Shown: positions 38,288 to 49,148, numbered from the stretch's first letter. The stretch is 64,000 nucleotides of DNA from Pseudomonas sp. p1(2021b) (GCF_020151015.1 NZ_CP083746.1:4059001-4123000); one strand, 5' to 3'. The notes: generated by a model from the sequence alone, not told the origin. Numbers and translations: made by a program.

Positions 38288-39265
38288 ATGAACGAATCCA
38301 ACCTGCGCAAGACCCTGTTCGGCAGCTTGCTGGCCTTCAGCCTGGCCGTGTTGTCGACGCCTGCGGCCCTGGCCGCTGATGCGCATGACGCGCACCAGAA
38401 AGGCTCGGCGAGCACGATGGAGAAAATGGACCATGGGCAGATGGACCACAGCAAGATGCCCATGGACCACGGCAGCATGGACCACGGCAAGATGCAGGGC
38501 ATGGATCACAGTCAGATGAACCATGCCGCGCCAGGCACTTTGCCGACGACCGAAAGCCGCACCCCCATCCCGGTACTGACGGACGCCGACCGCAAGGCAG
38601 CCTTTCCTCCGCTCCCCGGCCATGGCGTCCATGACAGTGCGATCAACACCTTCTTCCTGCTCGACCAACTGGAATACCAGGACGCCGATGACGGCAGCAC
38701 CCTGAGCTGGGATGCGTCGGGCTGGATCGGCGGCGATGTCGATCGCCTCTGGCTGCGCTCCGAAGGCGAACGCACCAATGGCGTGACCGAGGAAGCCGAG
38801 CTCCAGGCCCTCTGGGGCCATGCCATCGGGCCCTGGTGGGACGTGGTCACCGGTATTCGCCAGGACTTCAAGCCTGGCGCCCCGCAAACCTGGGCTGCGT
38901 TCGGGCTGCAAGGCATGGCGCTCTATGCCTTCGAGGCCGAAGCGACGGCGTTCATTGGCGAAAACGGCCAGAGCGCCCTGCGCCTGGAAGGTGACTATGA
39001 CATCCTGCTCACCAATCGGCTAATCCTCCAGCCGACGGCAGAAATGAACATCTATGGCAAGAACGATCAAGCGCGAGGCGTAGGCTCCGGCCTGGCCAAC
39101 ACCGAAGTCGGGCTGCGCCTGCGTTATGAAATACGGCGCGAGTTCGCACCCTACATCGGCGTCACGTGGAGCCGCGCATACGGCAATACCGCCGACATAC
39201 TGCGCGACGAGGGCGAGGATGTGGAAGAAGCCCGCTTCGTGGCCGGTATCCGTATGTGGTTCTGA
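38288..39265 (+). CDS. copB: Outer-membrane copper-resistance protein
   Basis: 325 residues. Sec signal peptide ([18 protein letters not shown]), then a Met/His/Asp-rich segment with repeated MDHxxM units ([22 protein letters not shown]), then the CopB beta-barrel domain ending in Phe (GIRMWF). It probably binds copper at the outer membrane. Start 38288 has AGAAGAG just upstream; the ATG at 38273 overlapping the copA stop is an alternative and adds five residues. Shares the MDH motif with CopA. Confidence 0.9.
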   Translation: MNESNLRKTLFGSLLAFSLAVLSTPAALAADAHDAHQKGSASTMEKMDHGQMDHSKMPMDHGSMDHGKMQGMDHSQMNHAAPGTLPTTESRTPIPVLTDADRKAAFPPLPGHGVHDSAINTFFLLDQLEYQDADDGSTLSWDASGWIGGDVDRLWLRSEGERTNGVTEEAELQALWGHAIGPWWDVVTGIRQDFKPGAPQTWAAFGLQGMALYAFEAEATAFIGENGQSALRLEGDYDILLTNRLILQPTAEMNIYGKNDQARGVGSGLANTEVGLRLRYEIRREFAPYIGVTWSRAYGNTADILRDEGEDVEEARFVAGIRMWF

Positions 39266-39273
39266 GACCCTGA

Positions 39274-39456
39274 CATGAAAAGAAATACCAGGCGTTGGTC
39301 GCCAGCAGCTCGGGGCACCAGCATGGCGGCGGAGAAACCCGGATGCACGATGCGCCCGGTGGCCACGGCGCCCATCATGGCACCACCCCGGTGCAGGAAG
39401 CGACCGCCCCCAACACCCACCACCATGCGGACGGCAAGCAACACGTCCACCCTTGA
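39274..39456 (+). pseudogene. Histidine-rich small reading frame after copB, start out of frame
   Basis: A frame open from 39274 to the TGA at 39454-39456 encodes about 60 residues, 13 of them His, e.g. SGHQHGGGE, GGHGAHHGTTP and NTHHHADGKQHVHP. Composition fits a copper-binding peptide, and it sits 9 nt after copB. Its natural ATG at 39275 (ATGAAAAG) is one base out of frame; one extra A would give MKKKYQALVAS. Either it is a broken third cop gene, or translation begins inside at ATG 39343, which has GGCGGAG 8 nt upstream and would give 37 residues. No full signal-peptide core remains. Confidence 0.55.
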
Positions 39457-39480
39457 AGGCAGGGCAGTGCCTATCGTATC

Positions 39481-39505
39481 GATTTCGCTACAGCGTAACG
39501 AAATC
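39481..39505. promoter_or_regulatory. Distal TyrR-like enhancer box of the gcv operon
   Basis: An imperfect palindrome with GATTTCGCTACA on the left and CGTAACGAAATC on the right (10 of 12 positions pair). Its half GATTTC-N2-TACA recurs in the proximal box. It lies about 165 nt upstream of the -24/-12 element, suitable for an enhancer-binding protein. Confidence 0.6.
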
Positions 39506-39574
39506 ACTCCAATGTTTTTTGGCCACCGATACGCAAGGGTTTGATCCACCATGGCTTTTCAATCGCCACCGATC

Positions 39575-39592
39575 TGTAGCGATTTCATTACA
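39575..39592. promoter_or_regulatory. Proximal TyrR-like enhancer box of the gcv operon
   Basis: TGTAGCGATTTCATTACA has TGTA-N10-TACA symmetry, as in TyrR boxes, and contains GATTTCATTACA, a variant of the distal half-site. About 64 nt upstream of the -24 element. Confidence 0.65.
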
Positions 39593-39655
39593 AACCGCTA
39601 GGGCAAACCGCCGCGTAAATCGCTGCCCGCCTTGATTTCCGGGGCCTCGCGCTGA

Positions 39656-39672
39656 TTGGCCGCATTATTGCT
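39656..39672 (+). promoter_or_regulatory. Sigma-54 promoter of the gcv operon
   Basis: TTGGCCGCATTATTGCT has the GG-N10-GC spacing of -24/-12 promoters (GG 39658-39659, GC 39670-39671). Predicted start near 39683, about 53 nt before the gcvH ATG. Confidence 0.78.
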
Positions 39673-39735
39673 AAGGGAATCGCGACCAAGAGCGCGGAAC
39701 CACCGCGCCTACCTCCCCTGCTTCGAGGATTCCCC

Positions 39736-40113
39736 ATGAGCGAGTTGCGTTTCACCGAAGATCACGAATGGCTGCGCGTCGAGGCTGACGGCAGTGTCAC
39801 CGTGGGCATCACCGCCTATGCCCAGAACGCCCTGGGTGATGTGGTCTACGTGCAACTGCCAGAACTGCAGCAGTACGAAAAAGGCGCCGAAGCCTCCACC
39901 GTGGAGTCGGTGAAAGCCGCCAGCGGCGTGTACATGCCCCTGACCGGTGAAGTGGTCGCGGTCAACGAAAACCTCAACGACAGCCCTGAATTGGTCAACG
40001 AAGACCCACTGGGCGAAGGCTGGTTCTTCCGCTTCGTCCCCGCCGATGCCAGCGCCGTCGGCGAGCTGCTCGACCAGGCCGCCTACGACCGCCTGATCAA
40101 CGAAAACGCCTGA
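39736..40113 (+). CDS. gcvH: Glycine cleavage system H protein
   Basis: Lipoyl carrier that shuttles the aminomethyl group from GcvP to GcvT. 125 residues, with the lipoylated K60 in [11 protein letters not shown]. It starts after a GAGGA site. First gene of gcvH-gcvP-sdaA-gcvT, downstream of a sigma-54-type promoter. It precedes gcvP by 10 nt. Confidence 0.97.
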   Translation: MSELRFTEDHEWLRVEADGSVTVGITAYAQNALGDVVYVQLPELQQYEKGAEASTVESVKAASGVYMPLTGEVVAVNENLNDSPELVNEDPLGEGWFFRFVPADASAVGELLDQAAYDRLINENA

Positions 40114-40123
40114 GGAACCGCCA

Positions 40124-42979
40124 ATGACCCTCAACCTCGGCACCGCCAACGAATTCATCGCCCGCCACATCGGCCCACGCAGCGCGGATGAGCAGGCCAT
40201 GCTCGCCACCCTGGGCTTCGAGTCGCTCGATGCCATGACCGCCGCGGTCATCCCCGACACCATCAAGGGCACCAGCGTGCTCGGCAACGCCGACGGCCAG
40301 AGCGAGGCCGATGCCCTTGCCGACCTCAAGGCCATCGCCGGCAAGAACCAGCTGTTCAAGAACTACATCGGCCAGGGCTACTACAACACCCACACGCCGG
40401 CTCCGATCCTGCGCAACCTGCTGGAAAACCCGGCCTGGTACACCGCCTACACGCCCTACCAGCCGGAAATCTCCCAAGGCCGCCTGGAAGCGCTGCTCAA
40501 CTTCCAGACCCTGATCAGCGACCTGACCGGCCTGCCGATCGCCAACGCCTCGCTGCTCGACGAAGCCACCGCCGCCGCCGAGGCCATGACCTTCTGCAAG
40601 CGCCTGTCGAAGAACAAGGCCGGTCACGCGTTCTTCGCCTCCATTCATTGCCACCCGCAGACCCTCGACGTGCTGCGCACCCGTGCCGAACCCCTGGGCA
40701 TCGAAGTGGTCGTGGGCGACGAGCGTGAGCTGGGCGATCTCGGCAACTTCTTCGGCGCCCTGCTGCAATACCCGGCCAGCAATGGCGACGTATTCGACTA
40801 CAGCGAGCTGGTACAGCGCTTCCACGCCAGCAACGCCCTGGTGGCGGTGGCCGCCGACCTGCTGGCCCTGACCCTGCTCACCCCGCCGGGCGAATTCGAC
40901 GCCGACGTGGCCATCGGCAGCGCCCAGCGCTTCGGTGTACCGCTGGGCTTCGGCGGCCCGCACGCGGCCTATTTCGCCACCCGCGATGCGTTCAAGCGCG
41001 ACATGCCCGGCCGCTTGGTCGGCGTGTCCATCGACCGCTTCGGCAAGACCGCCCTGCGCCTGGCCATGCAAACCCGCGAGCAGCACATCCGCCGCGAGAA
41101 AGCCACCAGCAACATCTGCACCGCGCAGGTGCTGCTGGCCAACATCGCCAGCATGTTCGCCGTGTACCACGGCCCGGCCGGCCTCAAGCGCATCGCCGAA
41201 CGCACCCACGCCCTGACCGCCATCCTCGCCACCGGCCTGGAGCAGCTGGGCGTCAAGGTCGTTACCCGCGCGTACTTCGACACCCTGACCCTGGCCACCG
41301 GTGACGCCACCGCTCGCCTGCACGAGCAGGCCCGCGCCCAGGGCATCAACCTGCGCCAGATTGACAGCGCCCACCTGGGCCTGTCCCTGGACGAAACCTG
41401 CACCCAGGCCGATGTCGAGGCCCTGTGGCAGCTGTTCGCCGACGGCAAGGCCGTGCCGGCGTTCGCCAGCCTGGCCGCCAGCACCGCCTCGCGCCTGCCG
41501 GCCACCCTGCTGCGCCAGTCGGCGATCCTCCAGCACCCGGTGTTCAACCGCTACCACAGCGAAACCGAGCTGATGCGCTACCTGCGCCGCCTGGCCGACA
41601 AGGACCTGGCCCTGGACCGCAGCATGATCCCGCTGGGCTCGTGCACCATGAAGCTCAACGCCGCCAGCGAGATGATCCCGGTGACCTGGGCCGAGTTCGG
41701 CAACCTGCACCCGTTCGCCCCGGCCGAGCAGAGCCAGGGTTACCTGCAGATGACCCGCGAACTGGAAGCCATGCTCTGTGCCGCCACCGGCTACGACGCC
41801 GTGTCGTTGCAGCCCAACGCCGGCTCCCAGGGCGAGTACGCGGGCCTGCTGGCCATCCGCGCCTACCACCGCAGCCGCGGCGAAGGCCACCGCGACATCT
41901 GCCTGATCCCGTCCTCGGCCCACGGCACCAACCCTGCCACCGCACACATGGCCGGCATGCGCGTGGTGGTCACCGCCTGTGACGCACGTGGCAACGTCGA
42001 TGTCGAAGACCTGCGCGCCAAGGCCGTCGAGCATCGTGATCGCCTGGCCGCGATCATGATCACCTACCCGTCGACCCACGGTGTGTTCGAGGAGGCGATC
42101 GGCGAGATCTGCGCGATCATCCACGACAATGGCGGCCAGGTGTACATCGACGGCGCCAACATGAACGCCATGGTCGGCCTGTGTGCCCCAGGCAAGTTCG
42201 GCGGCGATGTCTCGCACCTGAACCTGCACAAGACCTTCTGTATCCCCCACGGCGGTGGTGGCCCAGGCGTCGGCCCGATCGGCGTCAAGTCGCACCTGGC
42301 GCCGTTCCTGCCGGGCCATGCGGCCCTGGAGAACACCCAGGGCGCGGTCTGCGCCGCGCCGTTCGGCAGCGCCAGCATCCTGCCGATCACCTGGATGTAC
42401 ATCCGCATGATGGGCGGCGTGGGCCTCAAGCGCGCTTCGCAGATGGCTATCCTCAATGCCAACTACATCGCCCGCCGCCTGGAAGAGCACTATCCTGTCC
42501 TGTATACCGGCGGCAATGGCCTGGTGGCCCACGAGTGCATCCTCGACCTGCGTCCGCTCAAGGACAGCAGCGGCATCAGCGTCGACGACGTGGCCAAGCG
42601 CCTGATCGACTTCGGCTTCCACGCCCCGACCATGTCCTTCCCGGTGGCCGGCACCCTGATGATCGAACCGACCGAAAGCGAGTCCAAGGAGGAACTGGAC
42701 CGTTTCTGCGACGCGATGATCCAGATCCGCGAGGAAATCCGCGCAGTCGAGAACGGCACCCTGGACAAGGACGACAACCCGCTGAAGAACGCCCCGCACA
42801 CCGCGGCGGAGCTGGTCGGCGAATGGGCCCACGGCTATAGCCGCGAGCAGGCGGTGTACCCGCTGCCGAGCCTGGTGGAGGCCAAGTACTGGCCGCCAGT
42901 GGGCCGGGTCGACAACGTGTACGGCGACCGCAACCTGGTCTGCGCCTGCCCGTCGATCGAGAGCTACCAGGACGCCTGA
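40124..42979 (+). CDS. gcvP: Glycine dehydrogenase (decarboxylating), P protein
   Basis: PLP enzyme that decarboxylates glycine and passes the aminomethyl moiety to lipoyl-GcvH. 951 residues in two homologous halves. PLP lysine is K703 in [17 protein letters not shown]; a serine/alanine-rich PLP pocket ([10 protein letters not shown]) precedes it. Full length for the fused bacterial homodimer type. Followed by a REP pair, then sdaA. Confidence 0.97.
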   Translation: MTLNLGTANEFIARHIGPRSADEQAMLATLGFESLDAMTAAVIPDTIKGTSVLGNADGQSEADALADLKAIAGKNQLFKNYIGQGYYNTHTPAPILRNLLENPAWYTAYTPYQPEISQGRLEALLNFQTLISDLTGLPIANASLLDEATAAAEAMTFCKRLSKNKAGHAFFASIHCHPQTLDVLRTRAEPLGIEVVVGDERELGDLGNFFGALLQYPASNGDVFDYSELVQRFHASNALVAVAADLLALTLLTPPGEFDADVAIGSAQRFGVPLGFGGPHAAYFATRDAFKRDMPGRLVGVSIDRFGKTALRLAMQTREQHIRREKATSNICTAQVLLANIASMFAVYHGPAGLKRIAERTHALTAILATGLEQLGVKVVTRAYFDTLTLATGDATARLHEQARAQGINLRQIDSAHLGLSLDETCTQADVEALWQLFADGKAVPAFASLAASTASRLPATLLRQSAILQHPVFNRYHSETELMRYLRRLADKDLALDRSMIPLGSCTMKLNAASEMIPVTWAEFGNLHPFAPAEQSQGYLQMTRELEAMLCAATGYDAVSLQPNAGSQGEYAGLLAIRAYHRSRGEGHRDICLIPSSAHGTNPATAHMAGMRVVVTACDARGNVDVEDLRAKAVEHRDRLAAIMITYPSTHGVFEEAIGEICAIIHDNGGQVYIDGANMNAMVGLCAPGKFGGDVSHLNLHKTFCIPHGGGGPGVGPIGVKSHLAPFLPGHAALENTQGAVCAAPFGSASILPITWMYIRMMGGVGLKRASQMAILNANYIARRLEEHYPVLYTGGNGLVAHECILDLRPLKDSSGISVDDVAKRLIDFGFHAPTMSFPVAGTLMIEPTESESKEELDRFCDAMIQIREEIRAVENGTLDKDDNPLKNAPHTAAELVGEWAHGYSREQAVYPLPSLVEAKYWPPVGRVDNVYGDRNLVCACPSIESYQDA

Positions 42980-42994
42980 GGTATCCGGTAGCCA

Positions 42995-43116
42995 AGGGGC
43001 CGCTTCGCGGCCCAATCGCGGGGCAAGCCCGCTCCCACAGGATAGTGTTGAACCTGAGACGTATGCCGGACCTGTGGGAGCGGGCTTGTCCCGCGATTGG
43101 GCTGCACAGCAGCCCC
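42995..43116. repeat. REPIN inside the gcv operon (between gcvP and sdaA)
   Basis: Opposed REPs of the GCGGGCTTG subtype: ATCGCGGGGCAAGCCCGCTC (43015-43034) and TGTGGGAGCGGGCTTGTCCC (43073-43092), with GGGCCGC... and ...CAGCCCC ends. P. aeruginosa carries glyA2 at this place in its gcv operon. Confidence 0.88.
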
Positions 43117-43146
43117 TACCAGTCCATCGATTCTGGAGGAAGCACC

Positions 43147-44523
<1,377 letters not shown>

Positions 44524-44548
44524 CCCGAATAACAACGAGGAATCATCG

Positions 44549-45670
44549 ATGTCCGAAACACTGCACAAGACCCCGCTGCACGCCCTGCACCTGGAACTGG
44601 GCGCCCGCATGGTGCCGTTCGCCGGCTATGACATGCCGGTGCAGTATCCGCTGGGCGTGCTCAAGGAGCACCTGCACACCCGTGAGCAGGCGGGCCTGTT
44701 CGACGTCTCGCACATGGGCCAGATCCGCCTGCGTGGCAGCGATGCCGCGAAGGCCCTGGAAACCCTGGTGCCGGTGGACATCATCGACCTGCCGGTGGGC
44801 ATGCAGCGCTACGCCATGTTCACCAACGAGCAAGGCGGCATCCTCGACGACCTGATGGTCGCCAACCTGGGCGACGACGAGCTGTTCCTGGTGGTCAACG
44901 CCGCCTGCAAGGACCAGGACCTGGCCCACCTGCAGAAACACATCGGCTCCCGCTGCGAGATCGAGCCGCTGTTCGAGGCGCGCGCCCTACTCGCCTTGCA
45001 AGGCCCGGCGGCGGTCAAGGTGCTCGAGCGCCTGGCGCCGGAAGTCGCCAGCATGACGTTCATGCAGTTCCGCCCTGTCACCCTGCTCGGCGCCGACTGC
45101 TATGTCAGCCGCTCGGGCTACACCGGTGAAGACGGTTACGAGATCTCGGTCCCGGTAGCCGATGCCGAAGCCTTGGCCCGCCGACTGTTGGCCGAGCCCG
45201 AGGTACAGCCGATCGGCCTGGGCGCACGCGACTCGCTGCGCCTGGAAGCCGGTCTTTGCCTGTACGGCCACGACATGAACACCAGCACCACGCCGGTGGA
45301 AGCCAGCCTGCTGTGGGCTATCTCCAAAGTACGCCGCGCCGACGGCGAACGTGCCGGTGGCTTCCCCGGCGCCCACGCCATCTTCGAGCAGCAACGGCAA
45401 AGTGTTGCGCGCAAGCGCGTTGGCCTGCTGCCGCAGGAACGCACCCCGGTTCGCGAAGGCGCACAGATCGTCGACGCAGACGGGCGCACGGTCGGTGAAG
45501 TCTGCAGCGGTGGTTTCGGCCCGACGCTCGGCGCACCGGTCGCCATGGGATATGTCGAGAGTGAACATGCCGCGCTCGATACAGCATTGTTTGCTGTAGT
45601 GCGTGGCAAGCAGGTGGCCTTGAAGGTCAGCAAAATGCCTTTCGTTGCGCAACGTTACTATCGTGGTTGA
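44549..45670 (+). CDS. gcvT: Aminomethyltransferase, glycine cleavage T protein
   Basis: Releases ammonia from aminomethyl-lipoyl-GcvH and makes 5,10-methylene-tetrahydrofolate. 373 residues: FDVSHMGQIRLRG, the folate-binding Asp/Tyr region near GYTGEDGYEISV, GLGARDSLRLEAGLCLYG, and the C-terminal barrel. Last gene of the operon, with GAGGAATC upstream. The GcvL lipoamide dehydrogenase is not encoded here. Confidence 0.96.
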   Translation: MSETLHKTPLHALHLELGARMVPFAGYDMPVQYPLGVLKEHLHTREQAGLFDVSHMGQIRLRGSDAAKALETLVPVDIIDLPVGMQRYAMFTNEQGGILDDLMVANLGDDELFLVVNAACKDQDLAHLQKHIGSRCEIEPLFEARALLALQGPAAVKVLERLAPEVASMTFMQFRPVTLLGADCYVSRSGYTGEDGYEISVPVADAEALARRLLAEPEVQPIGLGARDSLRLEAGLCLYGHDMNTSTTPVEASLLWAISKVRRADGERAGGFPGAHAIFEQQRQSVARKRVGLLPQERTPVREGAQIVDADGRTVGEVCSGGFGPTLGAPVAMGYVESEHAALDTALFAVVRGKQVALKVSKMPFVAQRYYRG

Positions 45671-46013
45671 TTGACGGTGGGCGGGTTCGTCATATTCGTT
45701 TTCGAACCTGCCCAATAACTTTTGAACATAGCGCCAGCCCAGGCGCCACGCCGTTTCCGACAATTTTGTCGGTTATAGGAAAAACCCTGAATTCCGGCGG
45801 TCCGCAGGGCTTGTTTTTGTCGACGGAGTTAGCGTAGAGTCACTGCACTGTGTTTGCATGGGTCGCAACAGTTCGTGACCTGGGCCAGTAGCTGAATCTG
45901 CTACAACCCGTTCGACGTCTCTTACTTTCCTGCAACCCAGCCCGGTACTCTTTCCTATCCGTTGATACGAAAGAAACTGTCATCAAAATTTAAGCTTCAT
46001 AGGAAACAAGACA
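45671..46013 (+). promoter_or_regulatory. gcvT-csp intergenic region with long cold-shock leader
   Basis: 343 nt without a gene. After the gcvT stem-loop there is a palindrome CCGACAA-TT-TTGTCGG (45757-45772). A plausible promoter TTGTTT (45811-45816), 18 nt, TAGAGT (45835-45840) follows. This gives a 5' leader of about 165 nt before the cold-shock gene, the long untranslated type usual for cspA-like genes. Confidence 0.6.
45679..45713 (+). terminator. Likely terminator of the gcv operon
   Basis: GGGCGGGTTCG pairs with CGAACCTGCCC (one mismatch) across a 13-nt loop, 8 nt after gcvT. Only a weak T-rich tail follows (AATAACTTTT). Confidence 0.65.
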
Positions 46014-46226
46014 ATGGCTGAGCGTCAGAACGGTACCGTCAAGTGGTTCAATGACGAGAAAGGTTACGGCTTCATCACCCCAGAAAGCGGTCCGGATCTG
46101 TTCGTGCACTTCCGTGCCATCGAAGGTAACGGCTTCAAGAGCCTGAAAGAAGGCCAGAAAGTCTCCTTCGAGGCCGTTCAAGGCCAGAAAGGCATGCAAG
46201 CCGACAAGGTTCAGGTCATCGCCTAA
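46014..46226 (+). CDS. Cold-shock protein, CspA family
   Basis: 70-residue single cold-shock domain that binds single-stranded RNA/DNA and melts RNA structure. RNP1 is KGYGFITP and RNP2 is LFVHFRAI; the Arg in FRAI replaces the more usual Ser. AGGAAAC precedes the ATG. A long leader and its own strong terminator mark a single-gene unit. It corresponds to the CapB/CspA-type protein of Pseudomonas; which paralogue cannot be told. Confidence 0.95.
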   Translation: MAERQNGTVKWFNDEKGYGFITPESGPDLFVHFRAIEGNGFKSLKEGQKVSFEAVQGQKGMQADKVQVIA

Positions 46227-46242
46227 GCGAGATCCAGACTTC

Positions 46243-46276
46243 AAAAAGCCCCTGCCAAGTGCAGGGGCTTTTTTTT
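46243..46276 (+). terminator. Rho-independent terminator of the cold-shock gene
   Basis: AAAAAGCCCCTGC / GCAGGGGCTTTTT stem with a CAAGT loop and a run of eight T. Confidence 0.95.
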
Positions 46277-46316
46277 ATCCGTAGAATACCGGCTTCGCCA
46301 TCTGGAGCCGTCCTGC

Positions 46317-46802
46317 ATGTCCAAGCCCTTGCTCACCCCTCAGGGTGATTTCCCTCCGGTCGGCCTGGGCCGACGCCTGGCCGCGATGTTCTATGACTTT
46401 CTCTTGTGCACCGCGCTGCTGATCGTCACCGCCGGCCTCTACAAGCTGGTACAGATGGCGATCATCGGCGAGGCGCGCATGCGCGAGCTGACCGATGCCG
46501 GCGCCCTGGATGGCGACCCGCTGCTGTCGACGATCCTGCTGTTCGCCCTGTTCGGCTTCTTCGCCAAGTTCTGGACCCACGGCGGCCAGACCCTGGGCAT
46601 GCAGGTGTGGGGCGTACGGGTGCAGAACGCCGACGGCAGCGCCATCAGCCTGTGGCAGGCGTTGTTGCGCTTCGTGGTGGCCATCGCGTCATGGCTGTGC
46701 CTGGGCCTGGGGTTTCTCTGGGCGCTGGTCGACAAACGCAAGCGCGGCTGGCATGACATCTATTCGGAAAGCCAGCTGGTGCGGGTGCCCAAACGCAAGT
46801 GA
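46317..46802 (+). CDS. RDD-family inner-membrane protein
   Basis: 161 residues. The N-terminal GLGRRLAAMFYDFLLCTAL carries the R-x-x-A-x-x-D pattern that names the RDD family. Three membrane helices are visible (about 20-45, 70-85 and 115-140). Function unknown; RDD proteins are suspected transporters or membrane scaffolds. It is convergent with lptG, separated by a REP pair. The start lies 40 nt after the cold-shock terminator, so it must have its own promoter. Confidence 0.85.
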   Translation: MSKPLLTPQGDFPPVGLGRRLAAMFYDFLLCTALLIVTAGLYKLVQMAIIGEARMRELTDAGALDGDPLLSTILLFALFGFFAKFWTHGGQTLGMQVWGVRVQNADGSAISLWQALLRFVVAIASWLCLGLGFLWALVDKRKRGWHDIYSESQLVRVPKRK

Positions 46803-46811
46803 AGCCTACCG

Positions 46812-46931
46812 ACCTGTAGGAGCGGCCTTGCGCCGCGAAAGGGGCGCGAAGCGCCCCCAAGGATCGGCGCCCTGTCAGAATTCGTCGGGGCTGCTTTGCA
46901 GCCCTTTCGCGGCGCAAGGCCGCTCCTACGG
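46812..46931. repeat. REPIN between the RDD gene and lptG
   Basis: Opposed REPs of the second subtype: CTGTAGGAGCGGCCTTGCGC from 46813 and its counterpart CGGCGCAAGGCCGCTCCTAC ending at 46929. It separates two convergent genes. Confidence 0.9.
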
Positions 46932-46978
46932 GGATCGCGCAAGCATCGGCCGGTCGGCTTTTTTGCTTCAGTCAGGTA

Positions 46979-48040
46979 CTACCCCGCCCGTCGCAACAAC
47001 CATACGCCCGCCAGCGCACAGATCCCGGCCGGGATCACCACCGCCAGCAACGGCGGGAAGCCGAACACCTGGCTCGATGGCCCCAACAGGTCCTGGCCGA
47101 TACGGAACACGAAGCCCACCAGCACACCGGTGAACACCCGCTGGCCGAGGGTCACCGAACGCAGTGGGCCGAAGATGAAGGAAATCGCCATCAGCACCAG
47201 GGCCGCAGTGACCACCGGCTGCAACACCTTGGTCCAGAACGCCAGCCAGTAACGTGCGTTGTTCAGGCCTTGCTCGGACAGGTAGTGGATGTAGTCCCAC
47301 AGGCCGGTGATCGACAGCGACTCGGGCGCCAGGATCACAGTGTTGAGCAATTGCGGCGTCACCGAGACGTCCCAGCGCTCCTGGGGCGTCTTCACGACCT
47401 CGGTGTGGTCGCCACGGAAGTGGGTGGTGGCGACGTCGCTGAGGATCCAGTGGTCCTGGTTGTACTGCGCCCGGCGCGCGAAGCTCGAGGTGACGATGTG
47501 CCGCTCGGCGTCGAAGCGGTAGCGGGTCACGCCCAGCAGCAGGCCATTGGGCTGCACCGAGTTGATGTGCACGAACTCGTCGCCCTGGCGGTGCCACATG
47601 CCGCGCTTGGAACTCTGCGCATCGCCACCGCCCTGGGCCAGGGACCGGTCGGCCTGGGCCTTGTTCTCGGTGACCGGGGCCACGTACTCGCCGACCAGCA
47701 GGCCCACCAGCATGAGCACCAGCATCGGCTTCATCACCGCCCAGACAATGCGCCCGATGGACACACCGGCAGCACGCATGATGGTCAGCTCGCTGCTGCT
47801 GGCCAGGCTGCCCAGGCCGATCAGGCAGCCGATCAGCGCGGCCATCGGCAGCATCTCGTACAACCGGCGTGGCGCGGTCAGCAGCACGAAGCGGCCGGCG
47901 TCCATCACCGTGTAGGTGTTGCTCAGGTCGCCCATCTCGTCGATGAAGGCGAACAGCGAGGCCAGGCCGAGGATGATCCCCAGTACCGCCAGGATGGCCA
48001 GCAGCACGCTCTGGCCGATGTAGCGATCCAGCTTAACCAT
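46979..48040 (-). CDS. lptG: LPS export permease LptG
   Basis: 353-residue inner-membrane permease of the LptB2FG extractor that pulls LPS from the inner membrane into the Lpt bridge. Starts MVKLDRYIGQSVLLAIL. Six membrane helices, three on either side of a periplasmic beta-jellyroll domain. Overlaps the end of lptF by 8 nt, so the two are coupled. LptB and LptC are not encoded in the window. Confidence 0.95.
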   Translation of the reverse strand: MVKLDRYIGQSVLLAILAVLGIILGLASLFAFIDEMGDLSNTYTVMDAGRFVLLTAPRRLYEMLPMAALIGCLIGLGSLASSSELTIMRAAGVSIGRIVWAVMKPMLVLMLVGLLVGEYVAPVTENKAQADRSLAQGGGDAQSSKRGMWHRQGDEFVHINSVQPNGLLLGVTRYRFDAERHIVTSSFARRAQYNQDHWILSDVATTHFRGDHTEVVKTPQERWDVSVTPQLLNTVILAPESLSITGLWDYIHYLSEQGLNNARYWLAFWTKVLQPVVTAALVLMAISFIFGPLRSVTLGQRVFTGVLVGFVFRIGQDLLGPSSQVFGFPPLLAVVIPAGICALAGVWLLRRAG

Positions 48041-49148
48041 GGGCCACCTCCGAACGACGGGCGGCGAGTTTCAGACGCAGCGGCTCCCAGTACATCAGGC
48101 CCAGGCCGATCAGCAGGAACAGCCCATGCACCCACCACATGCCCAGGGCGATCGGGATCTTGCCCTTTTCCAGGGCGCCACGTACGGAAATCAGCATCGT
48201 CAGGTAGGCCATGTACAAAAGAATCGCCGGCAGCAGCTTGAGGAAACGGCCCTGGCGCGGATTGACGCGCGACAACGGCACGGCCAGCAGGGTCACCACG
48301 AAGACCAGCAGCGGCAGCGACAGGCGCCACTGCAGCTCGGCCTGCTCGCGCAGCGCCTTCTTGCCGAACAGTTCAGAGGTGGGGATGGCCTCGCGGTCGG
48401 TCACCTCCTCGCTGACTTCAGGCTTGGGCAACAGCACGCCATAGGTGTCGTACTTGATCGCGCGGTAGTCGGCCTGGCCCGGGTTGCCGTCGTAGCGGTA
48501 GCCGTTTTCCAGGATCAGGTAGCGATTGCCGTCGGCCTGCACTTCCTGGTGGCCTTTTTCGGCGACCAGCACCGAGGGTGCGCGGTCCTTGGTCTTGTCC
48601 TGGTTGAAGCGCTTCTCGGAGATGAACACACCGCTCAGGTTGATGCGATCGTCAGTCAGCTCCTCGGTGTAGGTCACCCGCGAGCCGTCGCGCAGGGTCT
48701 GGAAGCGCCCGGGCACCAGGGTATCGAACTCGGTCAGGGCATCCTGCTGGTTGATGATCTGCTGCACCTGGGCCACGCCTTGGGGCGCCAGGCTCAGGCT
48801 CAGCCAGGCCACCAGCAGAGCGACCAGCCCGGCCGGGGCCAGGGTCAGCAGCAGCAGGCGTTGCTGGCTCATGCCCGTGGCCGAGAGCACGGTCATCTCG
48901 CTTTCCAGGTAGAGCCGGCCGTAGGCCAGGAGAATGCCGAGGAACAGGCCCAGCGGCAGGATCAGCTGCAGGAAGCCCGGCAGGCGGAAGCCCATGATCA
49001 GGAACAGCACGCTCGGGTCGAGCACGCCCTGGGCGGCCTGGGCCAGGTACTTGATGAAGCGCCCGCTCATGATGATCACCAGCAGCACGGCGCTGACGGC
49101 GCTCAAGGTCACCAGGACCTCGCGGGACAGATAACGGAAGACGATCAA
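48033..49148 (-). CDS. lptF: LPS export permease LptF
   Basis: Partner of LptG in LptB2FG. 371 residues from a TTG start, giving MIVFRYLSREVLVTL. Six membrane helices flank a periplasmic domain (about 125-265). The TTG at 49148 is chosen because AGGAG lies 7 nt upstream and E. coli LptF starts at the same place (MIIIRYL); a GTG at 49157 has its Shine-Dalgarno overlapping the codon. Divergent from pepA across a 289-nt space. Confidence 0.92.
   Translation of the reverse strand: MIVFRYLSREVLVTLSAVSAVLLVIIMSGRFIKYLAQAAQGVLDPSVLFLIMGFRLPGFLQLILPLGLFLGILLAYGRLYLESEMTVLSATGMSQQRLLLLTLAPAGLVALLVAWLSLSLAPQGVAQVQQIINQQDALTEFDTLVPGRFQTLRDGSRVTYTEELTDDRINLSGVFISEKRFNQDKTKDRAPSVLVAEKGHQEVQADGNRYLILENGYRYDGNPGQADYRAIKYDTYGVLLPKPEVSEEVTDREAIPTSELFGKKALREQAELQWRLSLPLLVFVVTLLAVPLSRVNPRQGRFLKLLPAILLYMAYLTMLISVRGALEKGKIPIALGMWWVHGLFLLIGLGLMYWEPLRLKLAARRSEVAHG

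Larger units (their letters stand above)
39457..39735 (+). promoter_or_regulatory. Control region of gcvHP-sdaA-gcvT
   Basis: 279 nt between the histidine-rich frame and gcvH, holding two TyrR-like boxes and a sigma-54 promoter (listed separately). No other gene is credible here. Confidence 0.75.

Noticed and set aside
39275..39544. 89-codon frame starting right after copB
   Set aside because: It begins at the plausible ATG but its Pro/Arg/Thr-rich product fits no protein type, while the frame one base away gives a coherent histidine-rich peptide.
40097..43015. 972-codon open frame antisense to gcvP
   Set aside because: Shadow frame produced by codon bias; gcvP itself is complete with its PLP motif.
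46495..47133. 212-codon frame over the RDD gene end and REPIN
   Set aside because: Runs through a REPIN and into the antisense of lptG; out of frame with the real RDD protein.
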